Positions 36,473-48,424 are shown, counted from the first letter of the stretch. The stretch: DNA of 64,000 nt from Siphonodentalium dalli (GCA_032622095.1 CP136064.1:179646011-179710010); one strand, 5' to 3'. Notes: a model not told the origin generated them from the sequence alone. Numbers and translations: made by a program.

Positions 36473-38690
36473 CATTATGATAAAACATATCAACTGGATA
36501 TAGGGTGAATGCCAGGGAGTTACTATATGATCATAGGTAAGGTGAATAGGTATACAGGGAGTTATTGTATGGTCAATGGTGAGACGAGTACATGTATGTA
36601 TACAATGAGTGACTATGATCATAAATGTAATGAATAGCTATGCAGGGAGTGAATAAATTGTCATGTGTCAGGTGTATGAGTATACCCGGTGTTCCTGCTT
36701 GGTGACTCGTTGCGGTATGGTCATGTGTAGGTTATACGGGCATACACATGTGTTGCTATATGGTCATGGGCGAGGGGTATGTGTATATAGCGAGCGGCTA
36801 TATGGCCATGGATGATGTGCATATGCATACATGGATTGAATATACTGACATGGCTGTGGAGTATTAGTATATCTTGAGTGGCTATTCTGCTATGGTGTGA
36901 CAAATAGGGATACAGGGAGTGACATGGCCAAGGGTGGGGTGAATATATATACAATGATTGACCATGATCATGTATGAATGTTTTGAATAGGTACACACGG
37001 GGTGACTATATGGCCATAGGTCAGATGAAGGAGTATACCAGGTGCCACGGATGAGGGTATGTGTATGAAGCGAGTGGCTATATGACCATTGGTGAGGTGG
37101 ATATGTATACCCGAGGTGACTATATGGTCATTGTTGCGGTGTTGATGTATATATTGAATGTCTATTTGACCATGTGTGTGTGGAGAATAGGTATACATGG
37201 GATGACCGTATGGCCAATGGTGAGATGAATGGGTATACAAGAAGTGACTCTATGGTTATGGGTCATCTTTTGGATTATACCGGTGTACTTGCATTGTGAC
37301 GCATGGCTGTATGGCCATCCATGGTCATGGGTCAGGTGTACGTTTATACAGTTGGTCACTATATTGTTATGTATGTGGTGTTTATGCATATATGGAATGA
37401 CTGTGTGGTAATGGGTGGCTATCGCTTTTCACGTTTAAAGTTCCCCATGTACACAAACACTATCAAGGTGGAGAACTCTTTGACATGACCTCTCTATTGA
37501 TTAACATATCCTTGAGTTATTGTGGAAAGCGATAGCCACCCAAATTATACATGTACAACGCATCCCATGACCTCATACGTACATACACACCACACAAATG
37601 ACAATATAGTCACCCACTCTATACACGTACACCTGACCATACAGCCTTATTTGGCTATACCGGTACATGCCACAAATGACGATACAGCCATGAATCACCA
37701 TGCATGAACACCAGGTATACTCCTACACCTGACCATATAGTCACTCTATGTATACATATTATTTCACATTGACGATCATACAGTCACTCATTTTATACCT
37801 ATTCATCTCACCATGGACCATACAGCCACTACATGTATATCTATTCGCCATACCCATGACCATAGAGTCAATTCAGATATACATATACACCTCACCCACC
37901 AATGGTGAGCCCTTCCAAATATACCAATACCCGCACACACGACCACTCATAAGTCTCATACTTGCATATACACCTCACACATGACAATTAATCAACTCAC
38001 TGTATACTCATACACGCCATCCATGATCATTCATCTACACCATATACACCACCGATGATAATACATCCACAACATATATAAATATACGACCCACCCGTTA
38101 CCAAAATGGCACTCCCTATATAGCCACACGCTCGTCAATAACCATAAAGCTTATTCCAGGTATGCATATAACTTCAATCTTGACCACAGGCATACCATGT
38201 GCACCTATACACATTACCCATAACCATAAAATCACACCCTATTTATCTACGCAATCCATCCATGATCATACAGACAGCACAAATATACATATACACCACA
38301 TGTCACAATACAGCCACACACGGTACACATATACATCACGACCACCACGACCTTACAGTCACTCCATATATACATAAACAACACACGGATGACCATGTAG
38401 CTACTCTCGTTATATCTATAAACCACAGCAATGCCCATACGATCACATCGGCCACACACAATATACCGTACAGTCACTACATGTATACCGATTCACCTCA
38501 CACATGCCCATACAGCCACTCCTTATATTCCTATGCATCTCACCATGGACACCCCACTCATAACCATATAGTCACTCATTGTATACCTATTCACATCATG
38601 CATGACCATACAGTAACTCCCTGTATACCTATTCACATCACCTATGATCATACAGTAACTCCCTGGCTGCCATATTGGCATCCATCTTTT
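36473..38690. repeat. Mirror-image minisatellite core of the foldback element
   Basis: From 36473 to about 37410, degenerate ~50-bp units read like 'tatatggtcatgggtgaggt' followed by 'gtatacagggagtgac'. From about 37527 to 38690 the reverse-complement units ('tgaccatacagtcactc') follow. The turning point is marked by 'gggtggctatcgcttt' (37416) and its reverse complement (37531). Unit sequence varies more than the outer arms do. Confidence 0.75.
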
Positions 38691-40207
38691 ATCCAGTTGA
38701 TCACTTTTTATCATGATGGGCCAGAATAGCCACATATTACGGTACATATTACGGAACTGGGACAAACAGAATAGAACGTAGTTGTCGGTTAATTAACTAG
38801 CACGTATAATAACCAAGTGAGTCACAGTTTGCTACCTTGTCGAATAACGCAGATAATAATGTATTAATAAATACCTTTGATACCAATGATAGTTGCATTT
38901 TACTTAAAAAAATTGTCCAACCCTGAAAAGTTAATTTTTGCCGATATTTATGTCAAGTTTGTGAGAGAAATATCCAATATTTCTGGTGATGTCAGTGGTG
39001 ACAATAGAAACATTGATCCATGGTGCATCAGACATATAAGTATTCAATGTATATAAAACAGATTAGCCAATTGTATATATCAACCACAACTTGTAAGCCA
39101 TTGCAGGACACCCTGGGACAATATTTACCATTTTTCATATTTTCGGCGGCCATTTTGGAAATGTTCTACACCAATTTCATTCCCATTGAATTAAAACATC
39201 CGTCCAATAAATTAAAGCACATAGTTGTTGACATTCTATATTAACATCCTGTATGGTTTGTCGTTAAAATGATTATCAAGACCGTCTTGCAAAAAAATCG
39301 AAAATTTCACCCCTCTTTTTCAAATCCTCTTTCTGTATCTATTACTGAACCCTCGTCAATGGCAAATGTCTTAAAATGACGCTATAATATCACGCTTGAT
39401 GTCTGTCTCAAATACATTGCCATTTACTAGGATTAATGTGAAGAAAAATGGAAGATGTGGTGAGATATTAATTAAATTTCCTATTTTCGTGCATATGACG
39501 TCATTTTTTCGGCGGCCATTTTGAATTTTTTTCGAAATTATTTGCCGGCATTTTGAAGAAGGACATCATACCAACAAAATGGCATACATTTTGTCTGTGT
39601 CTTTTGCTAACAACCGATCTATTACAACGATTAAATACATCAAAATCGTCTTGCAAAAAAAATCGAAAATTTCACCCCTATTTTTCAAATCATCTTTCTG
39701 TATCTATTACTGAACCCTCGTCAATGGAAAATGTCTTAAAATGACGCTATAATATCACGCTTGACGACTGTCTCAAAAACATTGCCATTTACTAATGATT
39801 AATGTGAAGAAAAATGGAAGATATGGTGAAATATTAATTAAATTTCCTATTTTCGTGCATATGACGTCATTTTTCGGCGGCCATTTTGAATTTTTTTCGA
39901 AATTATTTGCCGTCATTTTGAAGAAGGACATCATACCAACAAAATGGCATACATTTTGTCTGTGTCTTTTGCTAACAACCGATCTATTACAACGATTAAA
40001 TACATCTGGTCGGAGTTAGAGGAAATGGCGGCCATCTTGGATTCAAATGGCTCTAGCACCCAGTAGGGCCACCTTTATTTTTCGGTGAATTCCGGATTCT
40101 TTATCTGGATACCATAGGAAACAATAAAAATAAGGTTATTTGTAATCATCGGGGGGGTGCAGGTGGACCTTATTGGCTCCCCGACTAACAGTTTGCTGCC
40201 CCATTAA

Positions 40208-41436
40208 CCCTTTGAACCCGACTGGCCGCAAAAGCGGCCAGCCAGAAAACGTTCATACACCCGACTGGCCGCAAAAGTGGCCAGCAGCATCCAGTGACAT
40301 CATAAACCTATGTAGCACGTGTATACATGTTATAACCATTGGTATATCCACTTATATCTATGTAAATGATCCCAAGGAACTTCAGCAGTGCCATAGGTGC
40401 ACGTGTATGAGTTTGTTGCCGACTAGTTTGGGTAGAAAAACATGCGCATGCGCACAGCGCAGATTTCAACAACCGTACATTATCTGAAGCGATGCGGATA
40501 AAGCTCTACATTGTTGCGCGGTTCGCAGGATTGTAGAAAGACACCATTTGATCACTCTTTTTAGTTTAAATTAGTTTTGCAGGGTCATGGTGTCGATCGT
40601 TGTGGGGAGCCTGGGTCCAAATGGTTATGCCACGTCCGTTTTACTGAAGGCTGGAACCATGGATATGCATCTTCGATCCTACTTCTGGTTTGGTAAAAAA
40701 TATGTAGTCAAAATAGAATCATTATTTTCTAGTTATATTAAAGATACGGGCGGCGTTGGTGGTGGGTATGCTGTTAAAATATTCATCTCCGTCAAAAACC
40801 GCCATAAACAGAAAGAATAGTAAAATATAGACAGACTTTGTTATTATACCAATCAGAAATATGGCATAAACAGTATGTTATTGTCAATTTTTTGTCTTTT
40901 GTTATGTAAACAAAAGCAAAAAAAAACGTTACCTTACCTGGCTTTTGTTTAGATCCGGATATGGTAAACATAAAGAGCGTTATTTGTTAGTTTTCCTGAT
41001 ATGGAAATAATAAAGAGCGTTTATATCATTTGTGTGTGATTAACCAATAGAATTGCGCTGTGCTTTGTAAACAGAAGCATCGCTGTGCGTTGTAAACAGA
41101 AGCACAACTCCTGTAACACGAGCAGGCTCTTGTTTACATACACCATTGTGTTTGGCACATGAACAAAACTATATATATTTTAATATTCATTCTGTTGATG
41201 GCGATTTGAACAGATATTTCTGCAACGAACGACGCCCGTGCCTTTAATATAGCCACACATAAATAAACCAGGCGAAAATGGACATATGTGTCGCATTGAG
41301 ATGGAAATTATGAGCTCTACATTTTGCCTTGTCTAAACGAAGACGACAGGTCATAAGACTATAATGGGGTACTGTTTTGTGATTGCGTCCCATTATCGAC
41401 CGCCAGAGTACTTGTAACAGAATGATGTCTACCAAA
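40208..41436. other. piggyBac-like end with tandem hairpins, then non-coding DNA
   Basis: TTAA (40204-40207) is followed by CCCTTTGAACCCG and two palindromes, CTGGCCGCAAAAGCGGCCAG at 40222-40241 and a one-mismatch copy at 40265-40284, again 43 bp apart. The matching right end was not found, so this may be a truncated element. A two-motif AAAGAGCGTT fragment lies at 40972-41020 and a 27-bp duplication ('tgtaaacagaagca') at about 41060-41105. No gene seen. Confidence 0.5.
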
Positions 41437-43985
41437 CCTAAATTCTCTCATTCAAACTCAAACTTTTCAAACTCAAGTGATTTTATTTGATGCTCAGTAT
41501 ACATAAATTACAATATGGTAATGGGGCTCTGTGGAAGCCATGGCTTATGTGTCAGAGCCCTATAATAATATAATAATTATAATATAGACATAATGTGAAT
41601 GCAAGTGCAAGAGGAGAAGAACAGTTGAGAGAGAGAAAGAGATGTAGGTTGGGGAGGGGGAGGGGTGGGGTGGTAAATGGTGTGCATAATATGTTGAAGA
41701 TACGCTCATAAGCAATAGAACTATATGTTACTTGATTTCCTGAAACATTATTATTTCAATTTAATGAATGTGTAAGGATGTGACTGAGTTACCAGTGGAT
41801 CTCAGTTGATTTGGGCTAAGAATATGGTGCTTTGTTTGTTTTTTGTCCTTTGATGAATTTGAATAATATAGAAGGTGATTAACACATATGGGTCATTTAT
41901 GATACATTATAGCTATTGATAAAGTGATCTTTTAGATATTTGGGGTAGTCAATACATGTTTCAATGTGTAATTTGCAATCTTCAGGGAGGCTATTCCATA
42001 ATGCTCGGGCTTTGTTTGAGATTGCATTTTTTGAGGGTTTGGTCCTTTTAAATTCATGATATAGATTACCTTTTGATTTTGAGCGAGTATTATGGCTATG
42101 TATATCTGCTAGGTTTGTGAATAATTTTGATAAGGAATCGGGTAGTGCATGTGTATGGTAGTCATGCAGTATTCTAATTAGCTGCATGTTCCCAATGTCA
42201 TCAAGCATTAGTAGTTTGGCTTGTCTGGAATATGTGGAAATATTACTAGTACCATTTGAGATAATTTTTAGGGCATTCTCCTGTAATTTTCTGATTTTAG
42301 TAAGATTTTTTTTGGTTGACGAGCTCCAGATTGCATTACAGTAGGTCAGGTAGGGTATAATTAACGATAAATACACGGTTTTCAATGTAGCAGTAGGAAC
42401 AAAGTCAATGTTTTTCTCAGAATTCCAACATTACTGGAGAGTTTAGAGCATATTAAACTTATGTGTTTGTCCCAAGATAGATTGTCTTCAATAGTGACAC
42501 CTAAAAATTTAGTATTCGTCACTCTGTTGATGGTCTTGTCATTTATATTAAGTATTGGTAATACTTCAGGTAGTGAACAATTAGTGAAGAGCATATAATT
42601 TGTTTTATCAATGTTCAATGACAATTTGTTAGCAGCAAACCACTGACTCATATAGTCCATTTCAATGTTAACTCTGTTAAATAGGTTGTGGATATCTTTA
42701 TCAGAACAAAATGCATTTGTGTCATCAGCAAAAAGAATCAGTTTGACATCTTTACATACACTAGGAAGGTCATTCATGTAGATTAGAAATAGAAGAGGCC
42801 CTAAGATAGAACCTTGTGGAACACCACATGTAATTTCATTGAGTTCTGATATGTGACCATCATATTGGACACATTGTTTTCTATGCGTAAGAAGTTTCTA
42901 TACAATTTATTCTTTCTCTTGATTGAGTTAACTATTCCTGCTGTTATCCACGGATTGTTGTTATGAGTCCTAACTTTCTTTCTACGCTTTGGAAAGCTGT
43001 GATTGTATGCATCACTCATATAATCAATGAAAGTTTCATAGGATGAATTGCAGTCGGTACTGTTGTAAATAGTGCCCCAGTCCATAGAGGATATCTTATT
43101 GTTGAAGTTTTGAATGTTCTGATTTGAAAATTCACGTTGGTAGATGTACATCTCTTTATTTGAGCAGTGTTTATTTTCATGCCCAGTTATTATAAGGAAT
43201 ATTGGTAGGTGATCAGATATATCTTCAACAAAAATGCCTGAGTATTTTGGGGAAGAATGGTGACAGTTGGTGAATATGTTGTCTATTAGGGTTGCACTGA
43301 ACTCTGTTATTCGTGTTGGTTTAGTTATCATTGGGAGGAACATAAAAGATTTCAATAGATTGGTGAAATCTTTACCTGCATTATTATCAGATCCTAGATT
43401 AATATTAAAGTCTCCCAACAAGATACAATCCCGCTTCTCTTTGGTTATTTTCAACATTATAGACTCCATTTTCTCCATGAATTTCTCAAGATCTGAATTT
43501 GGGGGTCGATATATGCAGCCTACTATTTGTTTTTTCCCTCTATCATTTTCCAGCTCAATGAAAATGCTTTCAAGAAAGTCATTGTTGATGTTCAAATCAG
43601 TACGGTTTTTAGTGAAGAAATTATATAAAGTCCAACTCCTCCTCCCCCTTTATTTTCTCTGTGACTTTCAATCAAGTTATATCCATTTAGTTTCATGAGG
43701 TTCATTGGTGAGTTATTAGATAACCATGTTTCAGTAACACCTATAATGTCAAAGTTATGTCTGCAATTGTTGAGGAAGGTTGATAATTTATCTATGTTCT
43801 TACTTATGGATCTCATATTAAAGTGAATCATAGATGCTGTTATACTATTGTCGATATGTTTAATTTTTTCATTGAATTCTTCTAATAATAGATAATTTGA
43901 GGAATTCGATAAGTAAGCTGGTAGTTTGAAAAAATAAGGTGCAATTTGGTTTGCATATTTCTAGGAAATATTTCCCAGCTTAAAA
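41437..43985 (-). pseudogene. CR1/Jockey-type LINE, internally deleted
   Basis: On the minus strand, in order: an APE-type endonuclease start (MIHFNMRSISKN, DIIGVTETWLS), the endonuclease body (VGCIYRPPN, CILLGDFNINL, DISDHLPIF), a linker, reverse transcriptase from CGVPQGSILGPLLF onward (ILFADDTN), then the C-terminal segment with LIIPYLTYCNAIW and NTRSKSKGNLYHEFK. About half of the RT domain, including the first catalytic Asp, is missing where the linker joins VPQGS (about 42850). A one-base frameshift lies at about 43595 and another near 42384. ORF1 is absent (5' truncation). The 3' UTR has a stem-loop and ends in a TTTGAGTTTGA-type tail. Dead copy. Confidence 0.85.
41524..41560 (-). promoter_or_regulatory. 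3'-UTR stem-loop of the LINE
   Basis: GGGCTCTG at 41524-41531 pairs with CAGAGCCC at 41553-41560 around a 21-bp loop, just before the element's 3' tail. Such stem-loops are recognition sites for the reverse transcriptase in several LINE clades; that role is inferred here. Confidence 0.5.
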
Positions 43986-44220
43986 CGAGTGCGACAGCAC
44001 CAGCCAAGTACAGTAGAACTGTGGCGTCGGAATTATGTTGAAGTCACATTCTCATGACCAACAGTTAGAAAATAAATATATAGAGGTCATGGATTAATGT
44101 GAGAATGACAGGAACAGCACCATCCACCAGCGTACACATTAGTTTATCACACGAATACTTGACATAAAGTACCCTGTTACCTAGTTCGAACTATCTTGCC
44201 TGCCAAAGATAGATGACTAT

Positions 44221-44555
44221 TGTGACAGGTTCTGTGCCAACTCTGAAACAGGATGGTTGGAACTGGTATGTCTAAAATGTATTATAATGAGGGGACTTAT
44301 GATTGGTCAGTTAAGTCCCACACCCTTTTTGTTTATATGCTTGGTCGAGAGTTTAGACCGGCAGTCCTGCTTCTCCACTCTTCTAGTCTGTTACTGACGG
44401 TGCTGTTCCACTGGCTTAGTGTAATTCTGAAAGAAAGCTATTACTAAATATTTCTCGAGAAAATAAAAGTTGAACTCAAACAACTCGATTTATTTGTGAA
44501 AGACCACGGCCATCGTCACGCACACAACGGGAAGAAGTCCTCCACATCTGTCACA
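44221..44555 (+). repeat. 5' LTR (335 bp)
   Basis: Starts TGTGACAGG and ends ...CTGTCACA, giving TG...CA ends inside a 7-bp inverted repeat. An AATAAA lies at about 44463, in the expected R/U5 area. With only one LTR present its borders rest on the inverted ends and the primer-binding site just downstream. Confidence 0.65.
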
Positions 44556-44566
44556 TATATGTTGTT

Positions 44567-44584
44567 TGGTGCCGTGAGCAGGAT
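44567..44584 (+). promoter_or_regulatory. Primer-binding site of the LTR element
   Basis: TGGTGCCGTGAGCAGGAT begins with TGG, complementary to a tRNA CCA end, 11 bp after the LTR. The cognate tRNA was not identified. Confidence 0.55.
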
Positions 44585-44629
44585 TCACCTGGAACTCTTG
44601 AGATAATGGTAAGTACGTTTTCTTAGTCT

Positions 44630-46330
44630 ATGTCAAATCCTTTTGGTAGTTTTAATAACCCTTTAGCGATAGACACCAGTGGCACGGGACCGATAGTTTG
44701 GACTACTGCTTTAATGAGAAGGTGTTATTTTGCTTCAATTCCTACACGTCCTGCAAGTATCTATATGAGTTATTTGCCGGATTGTTTTGATTTGTTCAAC
44801 TTAACATTGAAAGAGTACGAGATCTCCTTCAGCCTCGATTTCATGAGTTAGTCGGCTCTCGTTACGGAAACGTGATTGAAAGTAGATTTGCTAAACACAC
44901 TTTGTGCACAGTGATGTTATTCATCTAGTATTTCAAATCATTTGGACGAACGAAACCAACATTGTGCACCAATCAGAGTTTGGAATGTGTGTAAAGAGAC
45001 CTTTTAAGGACGATTAACATACATAACAAAATCTAAAACTAAAATTCTAAAAATTTCTATAGTAAGTTAGCTTGAAATATTGTTTTGAGACATTCAATAT
45101 ATGTCCAAAAAGACAATATCTCAAGAAGAGTGATATAACATAGGAAAATTATTTCTAAGAGGATCTATAAGTTGCTTATCACCCAAGATCGAAATAAGTA
45201 GAAATAATTTTGAAAAATTGTGTAAACCTGTTTTAGAAGATATTGGCAATAATTTAACTTAATTAACGGAAGTAGTAGGAACTCACAATAAACGAAACGT
45301 AGTTGGACAAAAATTGGCAGTAATAAAAATAATAACTTTCCAAACAAATAACTTGGAAATAAAATCAATTTATTACCAGTATAAACATTATTTAATAGAA
45401 CCTCCTGTGGAAGAACATAAACCAACACAACCAGTCGCACCACTTACAGACACATTTAAACAAACTGAACCAGTGCAACCGTTTGCTGTTGAAGAACCCT
45501 GGGACGAATATTGATCATATTGTTCACTTGTTAAACCAACCAACACAACAGTTCATTTCTATAAATCCTATCATAATGTAATGGAAGAAGGAGATATATT
45601 AAGAGCACACCTCCTGGCTCAACAGAATATGCACAATTTGCCCCTCCCTGAAGACAATGATGAAATGCAGGCCAAAGCACAGGCCCCACCTCCAATAAAT
45701 TTCAACCACCAAATAGGAATGGTTCTCGAGGTGTACAAACCAAAAATTAAATTAAACATGGGACAAATTAAACACACAGCTCACCATGAAACTAACTGTG
45801 ATTCTAAAACAAAATACATTGTACAAAGTATTGATGGACTGCACTCTGGCAGCATGCCAAGGCACACTGCGGCACTAGATAAAACTATTCATGATAGGTC
45901 AGTAGGTGACCGCAATTTTAAATTGCACTCTCATCAAGGCCAACTGCAATATACTAGGCCAGATAAATCAAAGGGAAATAAAAATAGGCAACACCAAGGT
46001 AAGGATATGTTCCCTGAAAATAGGTATAATGTTTTAAAGGTAACTAATGATTTTAATACCAATGATGGTCAGGTAAGTAGTCATCAGCAGGTAAGGGAAA
46101 TCATAGATACCCAGAACAATAAGAAGTCAAAATCAAACAAAAATAGGTTAACGACAGATACTAAATCCAAAAATAAATATAAACAGGCTGTTCAGGCCCC
46201 ACTTAGGCAACATGGTACCCATGTCTTTGAAAAGGAAAAATTTACTTTAATAGAAGCCGATGACAAGTATAAATTACTTAGCAAACCCAATCAGAATAAA
46301 AACATTCTACTGAACCCACGGAGAGTTTAA
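44630..46330 (+). pseudogene. gag-like region
   Basis: Begins ATG with MSNPFGSFNNPLAID and breaks into several frames by 44851. Coding-like text resumes at 45314 (a proline-rich stretch ending VEEPWDEY) and at 45581-46330, a 249-codon Lys/Asn/Gln-rich ORF that resembles the basic end of a Gag protein, without an obvious zinc knuckle. Function is inferred from position. Confidence 0.5.
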
Positions 46331-46488
46331 AATAGAATGAAAAGACAGAGTGGTTAAATAAAATAAAACAAATACATGATAACAAAGGTTCACAAATATC
46401 CGAAGTATATAAACACAAATTAAAACACATTAACCTTTCAAAACACAACCAATCAACTGGAAAGAAGATAGAGTCAACAGGCATACCT

Positions 46489-46767
46489 GTGCCTTCAACT
46501 ATCATCTTATACATAGGTAAGCAACGTTTAAGAAGCTTGGTGGATACTGGTGCTCAAGTTTCAATAATAAGTCACAGGCTTTATCTAAATTTACCGGATA
46601 AGCCTAAATTAAACAGAAATATAGAGAACTTGTCCTTAGTAACTGGAGGTCAATTAAAAGTTTTAGGTCAAGTGGACTTAAACTTTAAAGTGAATGGACT
46701 TAAACAAAGTCATTCATTTGATGTAGTTGACAATGTTTTTAGGAATTTAATTTTGGGAACGGATTGA
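46489..46767 (+). CDS. Aspartic protease domain of the LTR element
   Basis: LRSLVDTGAQVSIIS contains the D-T-G-A active-site motif of retroviral-type aspartic proteases, and NLILGTD near the end matches the conserved (I/L)LG.D turn. Length (~90 residues) suits one monomer of the dimeric enzyme. A stop follows at 46765-46767 where a polyprotein would continue; the linker resumes in the same frame after it (46768-47433). Confidence 0.8.
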   Translation: MPSTIILYIGKQRLRSLVDTGAQVSIISHRLYLNLPDKPKLNRNIENLSLVTGGQLKVLGQVDLNFKVNGLKQSHSFDVVDNVFRNLILGTD

Positions 46768-47433
46768 ATGATAAGAAATTGTGTCAGGATTTATTTCGAT
46801 CTTCAATGTCTTCGAATTGGTCATAAGCTAGTACCTATGGTTCCTGACTCACAAATTGCATGTCTAGTCCGTTTAAAAGCAGAAGCAGTTATAAAACCAA
46901 GAAGTTGTTTATTAAGTTCCGTAAATATAGTAGGTGGTTGTTGTGATTTGTTTAGTTCACCTTGCCTCAAGGTTACCTCAATAAATAATGGATTTATATC
47001 ACAGCAACCCGGACTTATGATAAATGACTCCATAACTGAGATAGGTCATACTTTCCAGAAAACATTACCAGTGTTAATAGTTAATGAAACAGATAAATTC
47101 TATAAACTCAAAAGAGGATGTGTCGTTGGACAGGTGGAATCAGTTAATGAAGAGGAAATTAATGAAATTCATACTTCATCTGAATTAACCAACTACCAGA
47201 ACTGTAGTAAACAAAATAGTATTGATAAAATGGAAGATAGAGTTAAATTAAATGGAATAGATGCACGAAGTGAAAAAATGGATCTAATCAAACACTTGTT
47301 AATTAAAAATGAAGATTTGTTTGCAGCCAATGATGCTCAATTACAGTTTACTGATACAGTTAAAATGTCAATAAATATGCAGGGAGAATCTCCGATTAAA
47401 ATGAAAACATATCGGGTACCACTTCAAAAGTGA
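46768..47433 (+). CDS. Protease-RT linker of the polyprotein
   Basis: 221 codons. The end (SPIKMKTYRVPLQK) is the conserved lead-in to the reverse transcriptase. The middle has no domain I can name. Ends in TGA at 47431-47433, after which RT-like sequence continues. Confidence 0.6.
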   Translation: MIRNCVRIYFDLQCLRIGHKLVPMVPDSQIACLVRLKAEAVIKPRSCLLSSVNIVGGCCDLFSSPCLKVTSINNGFISQQPGLMINDSITEIGHTFQKTLPVLIVNETDKFYKLKRGCVVGQVESVNEEEINEIHTSSELTNYQNCSKQNSIDKMEDRVKLNGIDARSEKMDLIKHLLIKNEDLFAANDAQLQFTDTVKMSINMQGESPIKMKTYRVPLQK

Positions 47434-47439
47434 CAAATT

Positions 47440-48420
47440 ATGGATAAAGCAGTAGATGACGCGCTTGATCTTAAGAGTGGCTATTGGCAAATAAAATTAG
47501 ATGAAGATGCTAAAGAAAAAAGTAGTTTTGTGTGTCACAAATGTCAATATTCCTTTAGGGTTATGTCTTTTGGGCTTGTAAACGCGCCTTCATTGTTTCA
47601 AGAGCTTATGTGCGTAGTCTTAGATGGTATGCAAGACTATGCTTTGGCCTACTTAGATGACATTTTAATATTTAGTAGGAATACCAAAGATCATCTTCAA
47701 CATATTCAAAATGTGTTTGATCGCCTGCGCGACCATAATCTAAAAATTAAATTAAAGAAATGCAGCTTCTTTAAAAATCAAACAAACTACCTTGGCTTTG
47801 TGATAAATGAAAATGGAGTTAAACCAGACATGAAGAAGGTTGAAATAATTCGTAACTTAGCTCCGCCTACTACTGTTCGTGGCGTACGTTCATTTATGGG
47901 AATGGTAGTTTACTATCGTAGGTTTATACCTTCGTTTAGCTCCATTGCTGTACCATTAATTGCATTAACAAGAAAATATGCTAAATTTAAATGGACATCT
48001 GAGTGTCAAAGAAGCTTTGATGCCCTTAAAAATGGGTTAACCACCATTGGTTGTTTAGGCTACCCAGATATAAATAAACCATACATTTTATATACAGATG
48101 CTAGTCAAAATTGTGTAGGTGCTTGTCTTACTCAGCCATTAGACGAAGATGAACATCTAGTCACTGACTTATACATGGCAGAAGAAAAACCAATCTATTA
48201 TTTATCACATAAATTAAGTGATACTCAACAACGATGGGCAACCATTGAAAAAGAATGTTTTGCAATTCATTATGCCCTTAAGAAGTTTGATCATTATTTA
48301 AGTAATGCACATTTCATTATAAAAAGATACCATAAACCATTAGAATACTTATTAAAAGGCCCCCTTAGTTCAAACAAAAAGTTACAAAAATGGGCATTGG
48401 ATATAACTGGTTATAACTAA
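47440..48420 (+). pseudogene. Reverse transcriptase and RNase H of the LTR element
   Basis: After MDKAVDDA the text jumps directly to LDLKSGYWQI. About 60-70 residues of the RT fingers normally between these blocks are missing, although the frame is kept. Palm motifs remain: FGLVNAPSLFQ, then YLDDILIFSRN with the catalytic Asp pair, and thumb/connection FLGFVINENG and SFMGMVVYYRRFI in a plausible order. RNase H begins at ILYTDASQNCVGACL and contains the E of TIEKECFAIHYALKKF. Where the family has TDHKPL, this copy has KRYHKPL, so another acidic residue is lost. Stop at 48418. Confidence 0.85.
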
Positions 48421-48424
48421 AATA

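Larger units (their letters stand above)
34846..40187. mobile_element. Giant foldback element, 5.34 kb, arms of ~2.6 kb
   Basis: The ends TAGTCGGGGAGCCAATAAGG and the exact reverse complement are flanked by ACA on both sides (34843-34845 and 40188-40190), fitting a 3-bp target duplication. Each arm has, from outside in, about 150 bp of terminal repeat with a C-tract and an AAGATGGCCGCC motif; two direct copies of a ~365-bp unit; a unique segment; and a ~50-bp minisatellite. The right half is the mirror image, differing by indels. The symmetry centre is near 37.48-37.52 kb. All ORFs within are by-products of the repeats. No transposase is encoded. Confidence 0.85.

Noticed and set aside
36473-38690. 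CRISPR-like array
   Set aside because: Units are continuous, degenerate minisatellite repeats without unique spacers, in a eukaryotic genome.
38199-38729. 176-codon His/Thr/Ile-rich ORF
   Set aside because: Composition follows directly from the ~50-bp minisatellite (CACATATAC-type units); several frames and strands are open for the same reason.
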